A DNA stretch of 30,855 nucleotides from IMG/VR virus record IMGVR_UViG_3300042861_001289, positions 1-30,855 of that record; one strand, given 5' to 3'. The notes under the pieces were generated by a model. That model was given only the letters and a program-made list of their open reading frames with translations. It did no database searches and was not told the origin of the DNA. The translations under genes and the position numbers were made by a program. The DNA comes from a virus. Shown piece by piece: positions 1-7,031 of the stretch. Every line of letters begins with the position of its first letter. Position 1 is the first letter of the stretch.

Positions 1-354
1 CCTTTTCAAAGAATGATTATTAAAAACTTTGTTGAAGAATATCTAAATCCTTTTGTAGCAAAAATGCCTAAAATAAATTACCCATTGTATATGGAATCTG
101 AAGTTCATGCAATTTATCAGCATAGATTACCAGATATGAACAATATAGGTTATGTATGGGATAAGATACTTACTGATGTTATGGTAAAACAAGGTAAAAT
201 AATAGACGATAGTCCTTTGTACTTAACAAGGCCAGGATCAGCGCCATTGTATTGTCCAGTAGAAACAGAAGAAGAAAGAAAAATAGTTTTTAAATTTTAC
301 AAAGACTTGAGGCCGGAGATTGCAGCCGCAAGACAATTATACTTAAATATATGA
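1..354 (+). CDS. Possible RusA-like Holliday junction resolvase, 5' partial
   Basis: The frame is open to the left edge of the window. The ATG at 13 has no convincing start context, so the gene probably begins upstream. Residues from that ATG include a PDMNNIGYVWDKILTD segment followed about 20 residues later by GKIIDDS. This resembles the RusA pattern, in which an acidic D-x-D/N-N turn, a helix and a second DD carry the catalytic aspartates. RusA proteins are about 120 aa with some 60 residues before the first aspartate. Only about 40 are visible here, which again suggests a missing N-terminus. RusA enzymes resolve recombination and replication junctions in phage DNA, which suits the replication block. 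The C-terminal third (RPGSAPLYCPVETEEE) is not typical of RusA, so the fold call is weak. The ATGA at the 3' end overlaps the next gene. Confidence 0.45.
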   Translation, partial: PFQRMIIKNFVEEYLNPFVAKMPKINYPLYMESEVHAIYQHRLPDMNNIGYVWDKILTDVMVKQGKIIDDSPLYLTRPGSAPLYCPVETEEERKIVFKFYKDLRPEIAAARQLYLNI

Positions 355-827
355 GAAATTGGATTAAAGATATAGGAATAGTACTTTCAATATTTATATT
401 TGGAATATGTTCTGGGTTTTTATTAAGAAACCAAGAGGTTAAAATGTTAGCTAAAACGGTAATAATTAAGAAAGATAGCTTAAATATTAGCCAATTATTA
501 GATAAACATAAGATTAAATTTAGCCATATTGTTTTAGCACAAGCTAAATTAGAAAGCAATAATTTTAAATCTGATTTATATAAACGTAATTGGAATTGTT
601 TTGGAATGAAAGTGCCAGCACAAAGATGGACATTTGCAGAAAATACACATGATTGGGGAAATTACGCTAGATATTCTTCTTTAGAAAATTGTATTATGGA
701 TTACAAAAGCTGGCAGCTTAGTAACACTACTACAATAACAAATGATAATGCTTATTTACAATTACTTGGTAATATGTATGCTGAAGATAAAAGATATGTT
801 GAAAGATTAAAACAAATAATAAAATGA
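351..827 (+). CDS. Membrane-anchored glucosaminidase-type endolysin
   Basis: 158 aa. Residues about 8-26 (IVLSIFIFGICSGFLL) form one hydrophobic segment after a short positive start, so the protein is probably membrane-anchored or a signal-arrest-release type. The rest matches the FlgJ/GH73 glucosaminidase family. HIVLAQAKLESNNF carries the expected catalytic Glu in the A-x-L-E-S/T context. It is followed by a WNCFGMK stretch (family: N-x-F-G-[IM]-K), then W..Y.S.E.CI.DYK and a C-terminal Y(A/V)xxLKxII helix. Such enzymes cut the glycan between GlcNAc and MurNAc. In a phage the likely role is host lysis, although a role at infection or in wall remodelling cannot be excluded. It overlaps its neighbours on both sides by 4 bases. 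A two-TM small protein two genes downstream could be a holin partner (inference). Confidence 0.78.
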   Translation: MRNWIKDIGIVLSIFIFGICSGFLLRNQEVKMLAKTVIIKKDSLNISQLLDKHKIKFSHIVLAQAKLESNNFKSDLYKRNWNCFGMKVPAQRWTFAENTHDWGNYARYSSLENCIMDYKSWQLSNTTTITNDNAYLQLLGNMYAEDKRYVERLKQIIK

Positions 828-1114
828 AAACAATGCCATTTGGTAAATTTAAAGGTGAATACATAACTGAATTGTCAACAAGTTATATTATTTACGCTTT
901 AGAAAATTTTAATAATATGGCAGAAGATCTATCATATTTACTAAAAGAAGAAATAAAATTTAGATTAGATTTAATAGACAATATTGATGAGAATACATTT
1001 AAAACAGTTTACCGTAAAATGGCACTTAAATATCATCCTGATAAAGAAGGTAATGATAATGCAATGAAAATAATAAATGAATTTAATGACCTTTATAAAC
1101 AAATAATAAAATGA
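824..1114 (+). CDS. DUF3820-like protein fused to a minimal J-domain
   Basis: 96 aa in two parts. Residues 1-25 (MPFGKFKGEYITELSTSYI) match the start of DUF3820-type small proteins (MPFGKYKG...LP.SYL.W), whose function is unknown. Residues about 56-96 look like the helix II/loop/helix III part of a DnaJ J-domain. A basic helix YRKMALKY runs straight into HPD (71-73), then KEGN, then a helix IINEFNDLYKQII. The HPD tripeptide is the signature that stimulates the ATPase of DnaK/Hsp70. Helix I is not obvious, unless the stretch at residues 36-50 plays that part. If functional, the protein could recruit host DnaK to a phage replication or assembly step (inference). Start and stop are both in ATGA overlaps with neighbours. 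Confidence 0.65.
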   Translation: MKTMPFGKFKGEYITELSTSYIIYALENFNNMAEDLSYLLKEEIKFRLDLIDNIDENTFKTVYRKMALKYHPDKEGNDNAMKIINEFNDLYKQIIK

Positions 1115-1284
1115 AAAAGATAGTAATATTAAATTATAACTCAGGAGAAGTTATAATTAGAAATTTTCCAAAAGATTTAGAAAATGGAGAAGATTGGTTT
1201 GATAGCCATTACAACGATGAAGACCTTAGAGAAGCAGATTGTAATTACATGGTAGTAACCGATTTAATAATAAATAGTAGATGA
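1111..1284 (+). CDS. Small hypothetical protein (57 aa)
   Basis: A 57-aa reading frame from the ATG at 1111 (MKKIVILNYNSGEVII...) to TGA at 1282-1284. It is supported mainly by its position. Its start overlaps the stop of the J-domain gene (ATGA, 1111-1114) and its stop overlaps the start of the next gene (ATGA, 1281-1284), the pattern used along this operon. The protein is acidic in the middle (GEDWFDSHYNDEDLREADC) and has a beta-strand-like N-terminus. No family was recognised and no function can be assigned. Confidence 0.65.
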   Translation: MKKIVILNYNSGEVIIRNFPKDLENGEDWFDSHYNDEDLREADCNYMVVTDLIINSR

Positions 1285-1475
1285 TAGTAGATAAAGAAAT
1301 AAAACAAATAATAAAAATGTATTTTTTAGTATTATTATTTGCTACTATACCACTATTAATATTATTATATTTTTTTGGCAATACTAAAATTACTGTTAAT
1401 ATTTATATAAGTTTTGTATTAATAACATTTCCTTTTTTTGTAATTTATTGTTTAAAAAAATTAAAAATGATATGA
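1281..1475 (+). CDS. Small two-TM membrane protein, possible holin
   Basis: 64 aa with two clear hydrophobic segments: residues about 12-31 (MYFLVLLFATIPLLILLYFF) and about 39-57 (NIYISFVLITFPFFVIYCL). A short polar turn (GNTKITV) separates them. The C-terminus is basic (KKLKM) and the N-terminus is charged. Size and topology would suit a class II holin, and a glucosaminidase lies two genes upstream. Small two-TM proteins are common in phages and have other roles, so holin is only a suggestion. Both ends overlap neighbours by 4 bases (ATGA). Confidence 0.7.
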   Translation: MIVDKEIKQIIKMYFLVLLFATIPLLILLYFFGNTKITVNIYISFVLITFPFFVIYCLKKLKMI

Positions 1476-3355
1476 AAAAAAAAGTATGGATTTGGGACGT
1501 AGAAACCTTATCTATTTTTACAGCTACCTTTTTAGATAAAAATTCTGATGAAGTAAGAACTTTTGTATTAACTGATACAATAAATGAAATACCTCAAATG
1601 TTAGAATTTTTATCTAAAGAAGTAGCTGGTTTAGTAGGTTATAATTCATTACATTTTGATGCTCAAATATTAGAATTTATTTATAGAAATAATAATTGTA
1701 CAGCTCAAGATATTAAAGAATATGCTAATTTAATTATTAATTCATTTGATAGACGACCTGATGTACCAGAATGGAAACTTAAAGATAAACATTTAGATTT
1801 ATATAAAGTTAATCATTTTGATAATAAAAATAGAAGAACTGGTTTAAAATGGTGTGAATTTGGAATGGATTTAGAAAATATTGAAGACATGCCTGAAGAA
1901 ATTACTTTAGAAGGTATATTACAATACAATTTAAATGATGTTATAGCTACTAAAAAATTATTAGAATATTCAGAACCTTTATTATCTGTAAGAAGACCTT
2001 TAAGTAAATTATATAATATAAATTGCATAAATTATTCAAATACTAAATTAGGTTCTGAAATTCTTTTAAAATTATATTGTGAAAAAACAAAACAAAATAT
2101 TAATGATGTTAGACAATTAAGAACTTATAGAAATAAAATTATAATTAAAGACATATTATTTGATTATATTTCATTTAATTCTTTACAGTTTAAAAAATTA
2201 TATGATGTTTTTTACAATATGGAAATTGTTGGTACTAAAAAAGATGAAGATCTTTCTATTAATTATAAGAATTTTGAATTTGTTTACGGTAAAGGTGGTA
2301 TTCACGGTTCTGTTAGTAATAAAATAATTACAAATAATGAAGAATACGTTATTATTGATGCTGACGTAGCTTCACTATACCCTTCAATAGCTATTGTAAA
2401 TGGTTTATATCCTGAACATTTAGGAAAAGTTTTTCAAGATATTTATAAAAAAGAAATTGTTGATGTTAGATTAGCAGAAAAAGCTAAAAAAGAATTAGGT
2501 AATAAAGCTATTGTAGAAGGATTTAAAGAAGCTGCTAACGCAACTTATGGTAATTCTAATCAGCAATATTCATGGTTGTATGATCCTCAATATACTATGG
2601 CTACTACAATTAACGGCCAATTATTATTAACTATGTTAGCTGAAGATTTAATGGAAATACCTAAATCTAATATTATTCAAATAAATACTGATGGTTTAAC
2701 AATGCGTATTCCTAAAAATCAAGTTGATAATTATTACAATATTTGTAATAAATGGATGAAGTTAACTAAACTTCAATTAGAATATGCAGAATATTCTAAA
2801 ATGATTATAAATGATGTTAATAATTATATTGCTGTATATACTAATGGTAAAATAAAAACTAAAGGTAAATATGAATATAAAAATATTCCTTTACATAAAA
2901 ATAAATCTCATTCTATAATTCCTAAAGCAGTTCATGATTATTGGGTTTATAATACACCAGTAGAAACAACAATTAAAAACCATACTAATATATTTAATTT
3001 TTGTGCTGGAGTTAAATCTAAAAAAAGTGAACAGAAAGGAAACGCTCATTATCAAATGTGGAAAGTTGTTAAAGGTGAAATAGTTAAAGAAAAGTTATCT
3101 AAAACAGTTAGATATTTTATTTCTAAAAAAGGAGGAACTTTAATTAAATTTTATGAAACAGGTGATTTTGAACAAGTTGAAGCTCCTGTAACAAATGGTA
3201 AACAAATAATTAAAGATTGGAAAATAACTTATTTTAATAAATCATATAAATTAGATAATTTTGAAGATTATAATATTGATTATTCATATTATATTAGCAA
3301 AGCTAAAAAATGGATAAATGATATAGAACAAATAGGGCAACACAAATTAATATAA
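1472..3355 (+). CDS. Family B DNA polymerase with 3'-5' exonuclease
   Basis: 627 aa; copies the phage genome. The ATG at 1472 is preferred because it overlaps the preceding stop as ATGA, like neighbouring genes. The frame can be extended only to a TTG at 1448. The proofreading exonuclease motifs are complete: Exo I WDVETL (D9, E11), Exo II NSLHFDAQIL and Exo III YNLNDV. Polymerase motif A is DVASLYPS (D298-S305). Motif B is KEAANATYGN (from K352). Motif C reads INTDGLT, with D407 as the second carboxylate, so the usual DTD is NTD. The length is close to compact phage polymerases of the phi29 type, but no terminal protein gene was recognised, so protein priming is not claimed. Family B polymerases are known in some crAss-like lineages. 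Confidence 0.93.
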   Translation: MKKKVWIWDVETLSIFTATFLDKNSDEVRTFVLTDTINEIPQMLEFLSKEVAGLVGYNSLHFDAQILEFIYRNNNCTAQDIKEYANLIINSFDRRPDVPEWKLKDKHLDLYKVNHFDNKNRRTGLKWCEFGMDLENIEDMPEEITLEGILQYNLNDVIATKKLLEYSEPLLSVRRPLSKLYNINCINYSNTKLGSEILLKLYCEKTKQNINDVRQLRTYRNKIIIKDILFDYISFNSLQFKKLYDVFYNMEIVGTKKDEDLSINYKNFEFVYGKGGIHGSVSNKIITNNEEYVIIDADVASLYPSIAIVNGLYPEHLGKVFQDIYKKEIVDVRLAEKAKKELGNKAIVEGFKEAANATYGNSNQQYSWLYDPQYTMATTINGQLLLTMLAEDLMEIPKSNIIQINTDGLTMRIPKNQVDNYYNICNKWMKLTKLQLEYAEYSKMIINDVNNYIAVYTNGKIKTKGKYEYKNIPLHKNKSHSIIPKAVHDYWVYNTPVETTIKNHTNIFNFCAGVKSKKSEQKGNAHYQMWKVVKGEIVKEKLSKTVRYFISKKGGTLIKFYETGDFEQVEAPVTNGKQIIKDWKITYFNKSYKLDNFEDYNIDYSYYISKAKKWINDIEQIGQHKLI

Positions 3356-3358
3356 ATT

Positions 3359-3505
3359 ATGAATAAAGAATATTTAGAAGGGTTAAAAGCAGCTTACCAA
3401 CAAGCAGTAGAAGAAAAACAACAAAGTTTTTATTATCAAGAAAAGGAATTTTTAGTAAGTTATGCAAAATACTTACTACAGTATATGGAATCAGATTATG
3501 AGTAG
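3359..3505 (+). CDS. Small hypothetical protein (48 aa)
   Basis: A 48-aa frame starting 3 bases after the polymerase stop (TAA, then ATT, then ATG at 3359) and ending at TAG 3503-3505. The sequence (MNKEYLEGLKAAYQQAVEEK...) is strongly charged and would form an almost continuous helix, perhaps a short coiled coil. No family was recognised. It is supported by position and by the lack of any other gene between the polymerase and the next frame. The long open frame on the opposite strand here is probably a shadow. Confidence 0.5.
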   Translation: MNKEYLEGLKAAYQQAVEEKQQSFYYQEKEFLVSYAKYLLQYMESDYE

Positions 3506-3519
3506 AAGAAGTGTAAATT

Positions 3520-3864
3520 ATGAAAATAACATTTATATCAATGAGAAAGTATAAAATGTGTTTAGGTTGGAAGTATCGCTTAAAACACTTTATCAGTACC
3601 GACAAGTCATGGTCAGGCAAAATAATTAGAATAATGTTTTTATGTGAATATGGAATTAGAATTGATTTGCGTAATAGTGGTTTTAAATTAATTGATTTAT
3701 TAACAGATAAAGAAAAACATAAATTAAAAAACCATAATTATTTACCAGGTTTTATTAATCAATTTGACCCAGAAGTAGGAGAATTAGATGAAAACAATTG
3801 GACTGCTCGTGAATTTTTAAAATGGTTACAATTAAATAAATTTAAAATAACAAAACATGAGTAA
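3520..3864 (+). CDS. Hypothetical protein (114 aa)
   Basis: 114 aa from the ATG at 3520; in-frame ATGs at 3541 and 3556 are also possible starts. The N-terminal half is basic and aromatic (KMCLGWKYRLKHFISTDKSW). A central IRIDLRNSGFKLIDLL stretch looks like a beta-strand and a helix. The C-terminus carries an acidic patch and a TAREFLKWLQLNKF helix. I do not recognise the family. The stop overlaps the next gene's ATG within 8 bases, which keeps the gene within the same transcriptional unit. Confidence 0.55.
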   Translation: MKITFISMRKYKMCLGWKYRLKHFISTDKSWSGKIIRIMFLCEYGIRIDLRNSGFKLIDLLTDKEKHKLKNHNYLPGFINQFDPEVGELDENNWTAREFLKWLQLNKFKITKHE

Positions 3865-4030
3865 CGAAAAAAAAGAAGTAGAAGTAACCAGATTTGAGGT
3901 TATAAACCATGCAGAAAACGATAATCAGTTTGGTAGATTATTAACTTTATATAAAGAACTGGGTGATTTTAAAAATATTGAGGTTCAATATCAAGACGGT
4001 GGTAGAACACTTAAAATATTTTTAAGTTAA
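3857..4030 (+). CDS. Small hypothetical protein (57 aa)
   Basis: A 57-aa frame (MSNEKKEVEVTRFEVINHAE...) that overlaps the previous gene by 8 bases and shares its last base with the next ATG (TAATG at 4028-4032). It has alternating charged N-terminal residues, one likely helix (NDNQFGRLLTLYKELG) and two short beta-strands (NIEVQYQ, GRTLKIFLS). No family was recognised. The tight coupling to both neighbours is the main reason to call it. Confidence 0.6.
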   Translation: MSNEKKEVEVTRFEVINHAENDNQFGRLLTLYKELGDFKNIEVQYQDGGRTLKIFLS

Positions 4031-4227
4031 TGATGTTGCAATTAAATCCAATGGTGCCTATATTTAGAGTATCGGATAAAATGGAAGGTTATGCTTTTAT
4101 GGTTATAGACTATAGCCAGGAGCATAACCTGCTATTTGTTTGCGCTATGGATAATGGCGAGATTTGGACATTGAAAAACCAAGAAATACGATTTTGTAAA
4201 AACATATCATTAGATAGAAAACAATGA
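4030..4227 (+). CDS. Conserved phage protein of unknown function (LNP...IDYG..W type)
   Basis: 65 aa. The pattern LQLNPMVPIF, then GYAFMVIDYSQEHNLLFV, then NGEIWTL and a closing NQEIRFCKNISLDRK matches a small protein I recall from many phages. In those, an LNPPIP start is followed by an IDYG..D..W core and an N..IR...N.T.GR end. Its function is not known to me. The predicted make-up is mainly beta-strand, perhaps an SH3-like barrel (inference). Translation may start at 4030 or at the next codon, 4033. It overlaps the following gene by 4 bases. Confidence 0.65.
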   Translation: MMLQLNPMVPIFRVSDKMEGYAFMVIDYSQEHNLLFVCAMDNGEIWTLKNQEIRFCKNISLDRKQ

Positions 4228-4400
4228 AAGAAGACGCAATTAAAAATATGATAGCCGAGCTTAAAACTAAACTAGTAGGTAATCTTTTTATGGATTCAGA
4301 AATCCATGATGAAATATACCGTTTAAAGCTGCAGTTAAATCCAGAAATAGCAACTCGTCCAGAACTAGATAATGATGAGTGTATAGCATGTGGGAGTTAA
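4224..4400 (+). CDS. Small hypothetical protein with C-terminal CxxC (58 aa)
   Basis: 58 aa from the ATG at 4224, which overlaps the preceding stop (ATGA). The bulk is predicted helical (MKEDAIKNMIAELKTKL, DSEIHDEIYRLKLQL). The last residues, DECIACGS, contain one CxxC pair. A single pair could bind a metal only as a dimer or with another protein, so no zinc finger is claimed. No family was recognised. Confidence 0.55.
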   Translation: MKEDAIKNMIAELKTKLVGNLFMDSEIHDEIYRLKLQLNPEIATRPELDNDECIACGS

Positions 4401-4403
4401 ATT

Positions 4404-4685
4404 ATGGAAAGACTTAAACAAGAAACGCTTGAAGAAGCTGCTGAAAGATTGCAGAAAGACAAATATGGTATTTTTATTTCTAAAGATGCTGATGTAAAAG
4501 GTCAATTAGTGATTGATACAGCAAAAGCAGCATTTCTATCAGGAATGACTGAAGGTGCTAAATGGCAAGCTGAAAGAATGTATAGTGAGGAAGATTTAAG
4601 AAATGCTTATAGGTGGGGAACTACAGTTAATCACGGAACTAAAGAACATTTTAATGAATGGTTTGAACAATTTAAAAAGAAATAA
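4404..4685 (+). CDS. Conserved phage hypothetical protein (93 aa)
   Basis: 93 aa. The N-terminal half is helical and charged (KQETLEEAAERLQKDK). The C-terminal half has the GAKWQAERMYSEEDLRNAY stretch followed by an end rich in W and F (FNEWFEQFKKK). This arrangement is very common in small proteins of Bacteroidetes phages and prophages, but I know of no assigned function. It starts 3 bases after the previous stop and ends 2 bases before the radical SAM gene. Confidence 0.7.
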   Translation: MERLKQETLEEAAERLQKDKYGIFISKDADVKGQLVIDTAKAAFLSGMTEGAKWQAERMYSEEDLRNAYRWGTTVNHGTKEHFNEWFEQFKKK

Positions 4686-4687
4686 TA

Positions 4688-5557
4688 ATGAGTACTTTAA
4701 TAGAAAAAGTAACTAGAAAATCAATGATTATAAGAGAATCTTTTAGATCAACAGATTTTATTAGTCCTTCTTTTGGATATGGTTGTTTAGGTTTTAATTG
4801 TTCTTATTGCTATATGAAAAGACATAAACCAATTGGTCTTTCTGTAGCTAAAAATACAGGAGATATTCTTACAGCTATTAACAACCATTCATATTTTACA
4901 AATGTAAATAAACCTAATCAAACACATGGTAAATATACAACTTATGACATTTCTTGCAATGAAGATTTTTCTTTACATTTAAAATATCATGAATGGGAAA
5001 GAATATTTGATTTTTTTAAACAGCATCCTATAGCTATGGGATCATTTGCTACTAAATATGTAAATGTAAATTTATTAGATTATAATCCTGAAGGTAAAAT
5101 TAGAATTAGATTTAGCCTAATGCCTCAAGCCATGTCTGATAAATTAGAACCTAATACTTCTAAAATTATTGATAGAATTAAAGCTATTGATGCTTTTATA
5201 GATGCTGGTTATGATGTGCATATTAATTTTAGCCCTGTAATAGTTGCCGGTAATTGGTTAGAAGAGTACAAAGATTTATTTACAATGGTTAATGAGTATG
5301 TTGATTATAAAGATGTAGTTAAAGCAGAAGTTATATTTCTTACTCACAATGAAGGTAGGCATAAATACAATTTAGATAATGATATTCAAGGTGAAGAAGA
5401 ATATTTATGGGTTCCTACAATACAAGAAGATAAAATATCTCAATATGGAGGTAAAAACATAAGATATAGACGTAATTTAAAGAGCGGGTTTATAGATTCT
5501 TTTACAAAACTACACGATAGTATAATACCTTGGAATACAATAAGGTATATATTTTAA
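4688..5557 (+). CDS. Spore photoproduct lyase-like radical SAM protein
   Basis: 289 aa. The iron-sulfur site lies near the N-terminus: SFGYGCLGFNCSYCYMKRH puts cysteines at 33, 38 and 41. Downstream regions follow the order seen in spore photoproduct lyase (SplB) relatives: YDISCNEDFSLH, an FATKYVNVNLL strand, KIRIRFSLMP, a helix RIKAIDAFIDAGYDVHI, then SPVIVAGNWLEEYKDLF. SplB uses S-adenosylmethionine to repair UV thymine photoproducts. In this phage the substrate is unknown; DNA-lesion repair or base modification are both possible. The cysteine spacing is CX4CX2C instead of the usual CX3CX2C. It is shorter than B. subtilis SplB (about 340 aa), mostly at the N-terminus. It is the only obvious redox enzyme in the block. 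Confidence 0.75.
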   Translation: MSTLIEKVTRKSMIIRESFRSTDFISPSFGYGCLGFNCSYCYMKRHKPIGLSVAKNTGDILTAINNHSYFTNVNKPNQTHGKYTTYDISCNEDFSLHLKYHEWERIFDFFKQHPIAMGSFATKYVNVNLLDYNPEGKIRIRFSLMPQAMSDKLEPNTSKIIDRIKAIDAFIDAGYDVHINFSPVIVAGNWLEEYKDLFTMVNEYVDYKDVVKAEVIFLTHNEGRHKYNLDNDIQGEEEYLWVPTIQEDKISQYGGKNIRYRRNLKSGFIDSFTKLHDSIIPWNTIRYIF

Positions 5558-5567
5558 TTAATTAAAA

Positions 5568-5852
5568 ATGCTAAATAAAGAGAACTTAGATTTAATAGAA
5601 CAAATGATATTATCTAGAGATATAGATAATGCAAAAATAGCAGCAACAATGTTACGTAATTCTAGAGCAGAATTTAAAGAATTAAATAAACGAAAAAGAA
5701 CATTGCAATGCGCGGTAGAACATTTACTTAAAAATCCATTGTACTTACCTAAAGTATATGCCAGTAAAGAAATGAAAGACTGGTTTTCTAAAAATTTTTA
5801 CAGAGAAGACATTAAAAAGAATATGTGGTTAAAAGGAAAAAATAAAATATGA
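5568..5852 (+). CDS. Hypothetical protein (94 aa)
   Basis: 94 aa, almost wholly helical and rich in Lys, Asn and Leu. The segment LIEQMILSRDIDNAKIAATML resembles a small helical repeat. RAEFKELNKRKRTLQCAVEHLL may be a short coiled coil. The C-terminus is basic (KKNMWLKGKNK), so nucleic acid contact is possible but unproven. The stop overlaps the nuclease start (ATGA), so the two may be made in a fixed ratio and work together. No family was recognised. Confidence 0.6.
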   Translation: MLNKENLDLIEQMILSRDIDNAKIAATMLRNSRAEFKELNKRKRTLQCAVEHLLKNPLYLPKVYASKEMKDWFSKNFYREDIKKNMWLKGKNKI

Positions 5853-6814
5853 GTTACTATGAAAAACCAGCAGTTTCAGCATCTGCTTTAAAAAAGTTTG
5901 AATACAGCCCTAAGTTATTTAACGATATAATAACTGGCGTGGCTAAAAGTAAAGATAGTGTAGCATTATCATTTGGTAGACTAGTTCATGAATTAGTACT
6001 TACTCCTGAAGAGTTTGATAATAAGTATGTTATATCTACAATAGATAAACCATCGGGTCAAATGGGAGAGTTATGTGATAACTTGTTTTTAAATAAGTTA
6101 TATGATGAGTTTACAGATAACGAGTTTATCTGGGATAACGCATATGCCCAAGTAGGATTTAAAAGAGATAAAATAGAATCTGTAAAAGAAAAGTTTATTA
6201 CTACAGGTAAAGCATATTATGATTTTTTAGTGTCATCTATTGGTAAACAGGTTATTTCTAAAGAAGAATTAGCTAAAGCTAAAGAATACGTAGAAAGACT
6301 AAGAGGCCATAAAGGAGCTAATAAACTATTGTTTGAAACTACAGGTTTAGTAGAACATGAAATATTCTGGAATTGGGAAGGGTTAGATTCTAAATCTAAA
6401 CTAGATAAGTTTATTATAGATGAAGATAATAAAAAGATTTACTTAATAGATTTAAAAACTACATCTCAACAAGTTTATGGTAAACAGTTAGCTTCTAATT
6501 CTAACCCTTACTTAGGGACATTTACAGGATTTCTAAAAGATATTATAAGTTATGATTATTTATTACAAATGGAATTTTATGCTCAAGCACTTAGACAAAA
6601 ATACCAGGAATATGAAATAATTTGTTATTTAATCCCAGTAAATGATTATTCTTGCACTGTTTATGAGTTACCTGATAGATGGTTGTTTTACGCAAAACAA
6701 AAATTGCATTATATAAGAAAAGAGATTCAGTTTTACACTGATACTAATCAATGGGAGCTAAGTAAACACGATTATTACCACGGTATAATTAATTTATCAG
6801 AAATAATGGTATGA
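5849..6814 (+). CDS. PD-(D/E)XK exonuclease, RecB/exonuclease VIII-like
   Basis: 321 aa. The opening YYEKPAVSASALKKFEYSP is the usual S-x-S-x-L-K-x-F start of the phage exonuclease VIII/DUF3799 group. LSFGRLVHEL carries the conserved His (H47). The metal site follows: D186 in KLDKFII, then IDLKTTS with D201-x-K203, which is the PD-(D/E)XK signature. YDYLLQMEFYAQAL supplies the usual Gln and Tyr. Enzymes of this group are 5'-3' double-strand exonucleases in phage recombination, or Cas4-like nucleases. No single-strand annealing protein was recognised nearby, though the small unknown just upstream, coupled by an ATGA overlap, is a candidate partner. The gene overlaps the next one by 4 bases as well. 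Confidence 0.85.
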   Translation: MSYYEKPAVSASALKKFEYSPKLFNDIITGVAKSKDSVALSFGRLVHELVLTPEEFDNKYVISTIDKPSGQMGELCDNLFLNKLYDEFTDNEFIWDNAYAQVGFKRDKIESVKEKFITTGKAYYDFLVSSIGKQVISKEELAKAKEYVERLRGHKGANKLLFETTGLVEHEIFWNWEGLDSKSKLDKFIIDEDNKKIYLIDLKTTSQQVYGKQLASNSNPYLGTFTGFLKDIISYDYLLQMEFYAQALRQKYQEYEIICYLIPVNDYSCTVYELPDRWLFYAKQKLHYIRKEIQFYTDTNQWELSKHDYYHGIINLSEIMV

Positions 6815-7002
6815 GATACAATATAAAATTTAGTGTTACAAAAGGAAAATCTACTGATATAAAATTTGAAGTACATTTTATTGAAAGTAAGTTTAGATTC
6901 TATGAATCAATTTTAGAATTACTTAGAAAAAAGTATCCTGAAGGAGAAATAAAAATTCTAAAAACTAGAGAAGCGCTAGAAGGTGTATCGCATGGGTTAT
7001 AA
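6811..7002 (+). CDS. Small hypothetical protein (63 aa), last gene of the rightward operon
   Basis: 63 aa. The pattern is strand (MRYNIKFSVT), strand (DIKFEVHFI), helix (RFYESILELLRKKY), strand (GEIKILKT), so it could be a small alpha/beta fold. No family was recognised. The start overlaps the nuclease stop (ATGA). The stop lies just ahead of the bidirectional terminator, so this is the end of the + strand block. Confidence 0.6.
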   Translation: MRYNIKFSVTKGKSTDIKFEVHFIESKFRFYESILELLRKKYPEGEIKILKTREALEGVSHGL

Positions 7003-7005
7003 TTT

Positions 7006-7031
7006 AAAAAAGGGGCCTTTGCCCCTTTTTT
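7006..7031. terminator. Symmetrical bidirectional intrinsic terminator
   Basis: Six A, then GGGGC, loop CTTT, then GCCCC and a run of T. The GC stem is 7012-7016 with 7021-7025, extended by A/T pairs. Both strands therefore show a GC-rich hairpin followed by a U-tract. It lies between two converging genes, the + operon ending at 7002 and the - strand giant gene ending at 7031. The T-run even includes the start of the opposing stop codon. Confidence 0.9.

Noticed and set aside
1448-1471. Upstream TTG start that would add 8 residues to the DNA polymerase
   Set aside because: The ATG at 1472 overlaps the previous stop as ATGA, the pattern of neighbouring genes, and the exonuclease motif WDVET needs nothing upstream.
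3498-3554. 18-codon frame (MSRRSVNYENN...) between the 48-aa and 114-aa genes
   Set aside because: Too short to support; it may only reflect uncertainty about the start of the 114-aa gene.
3357-3620. 87-aa open frame on the - strand next to the polymerase
   Set aside because: It lies opposite a + strand 48-aa frame and the start of the 114-aa gene, points against the operon, and looks like a shadow of AT-rich codons.
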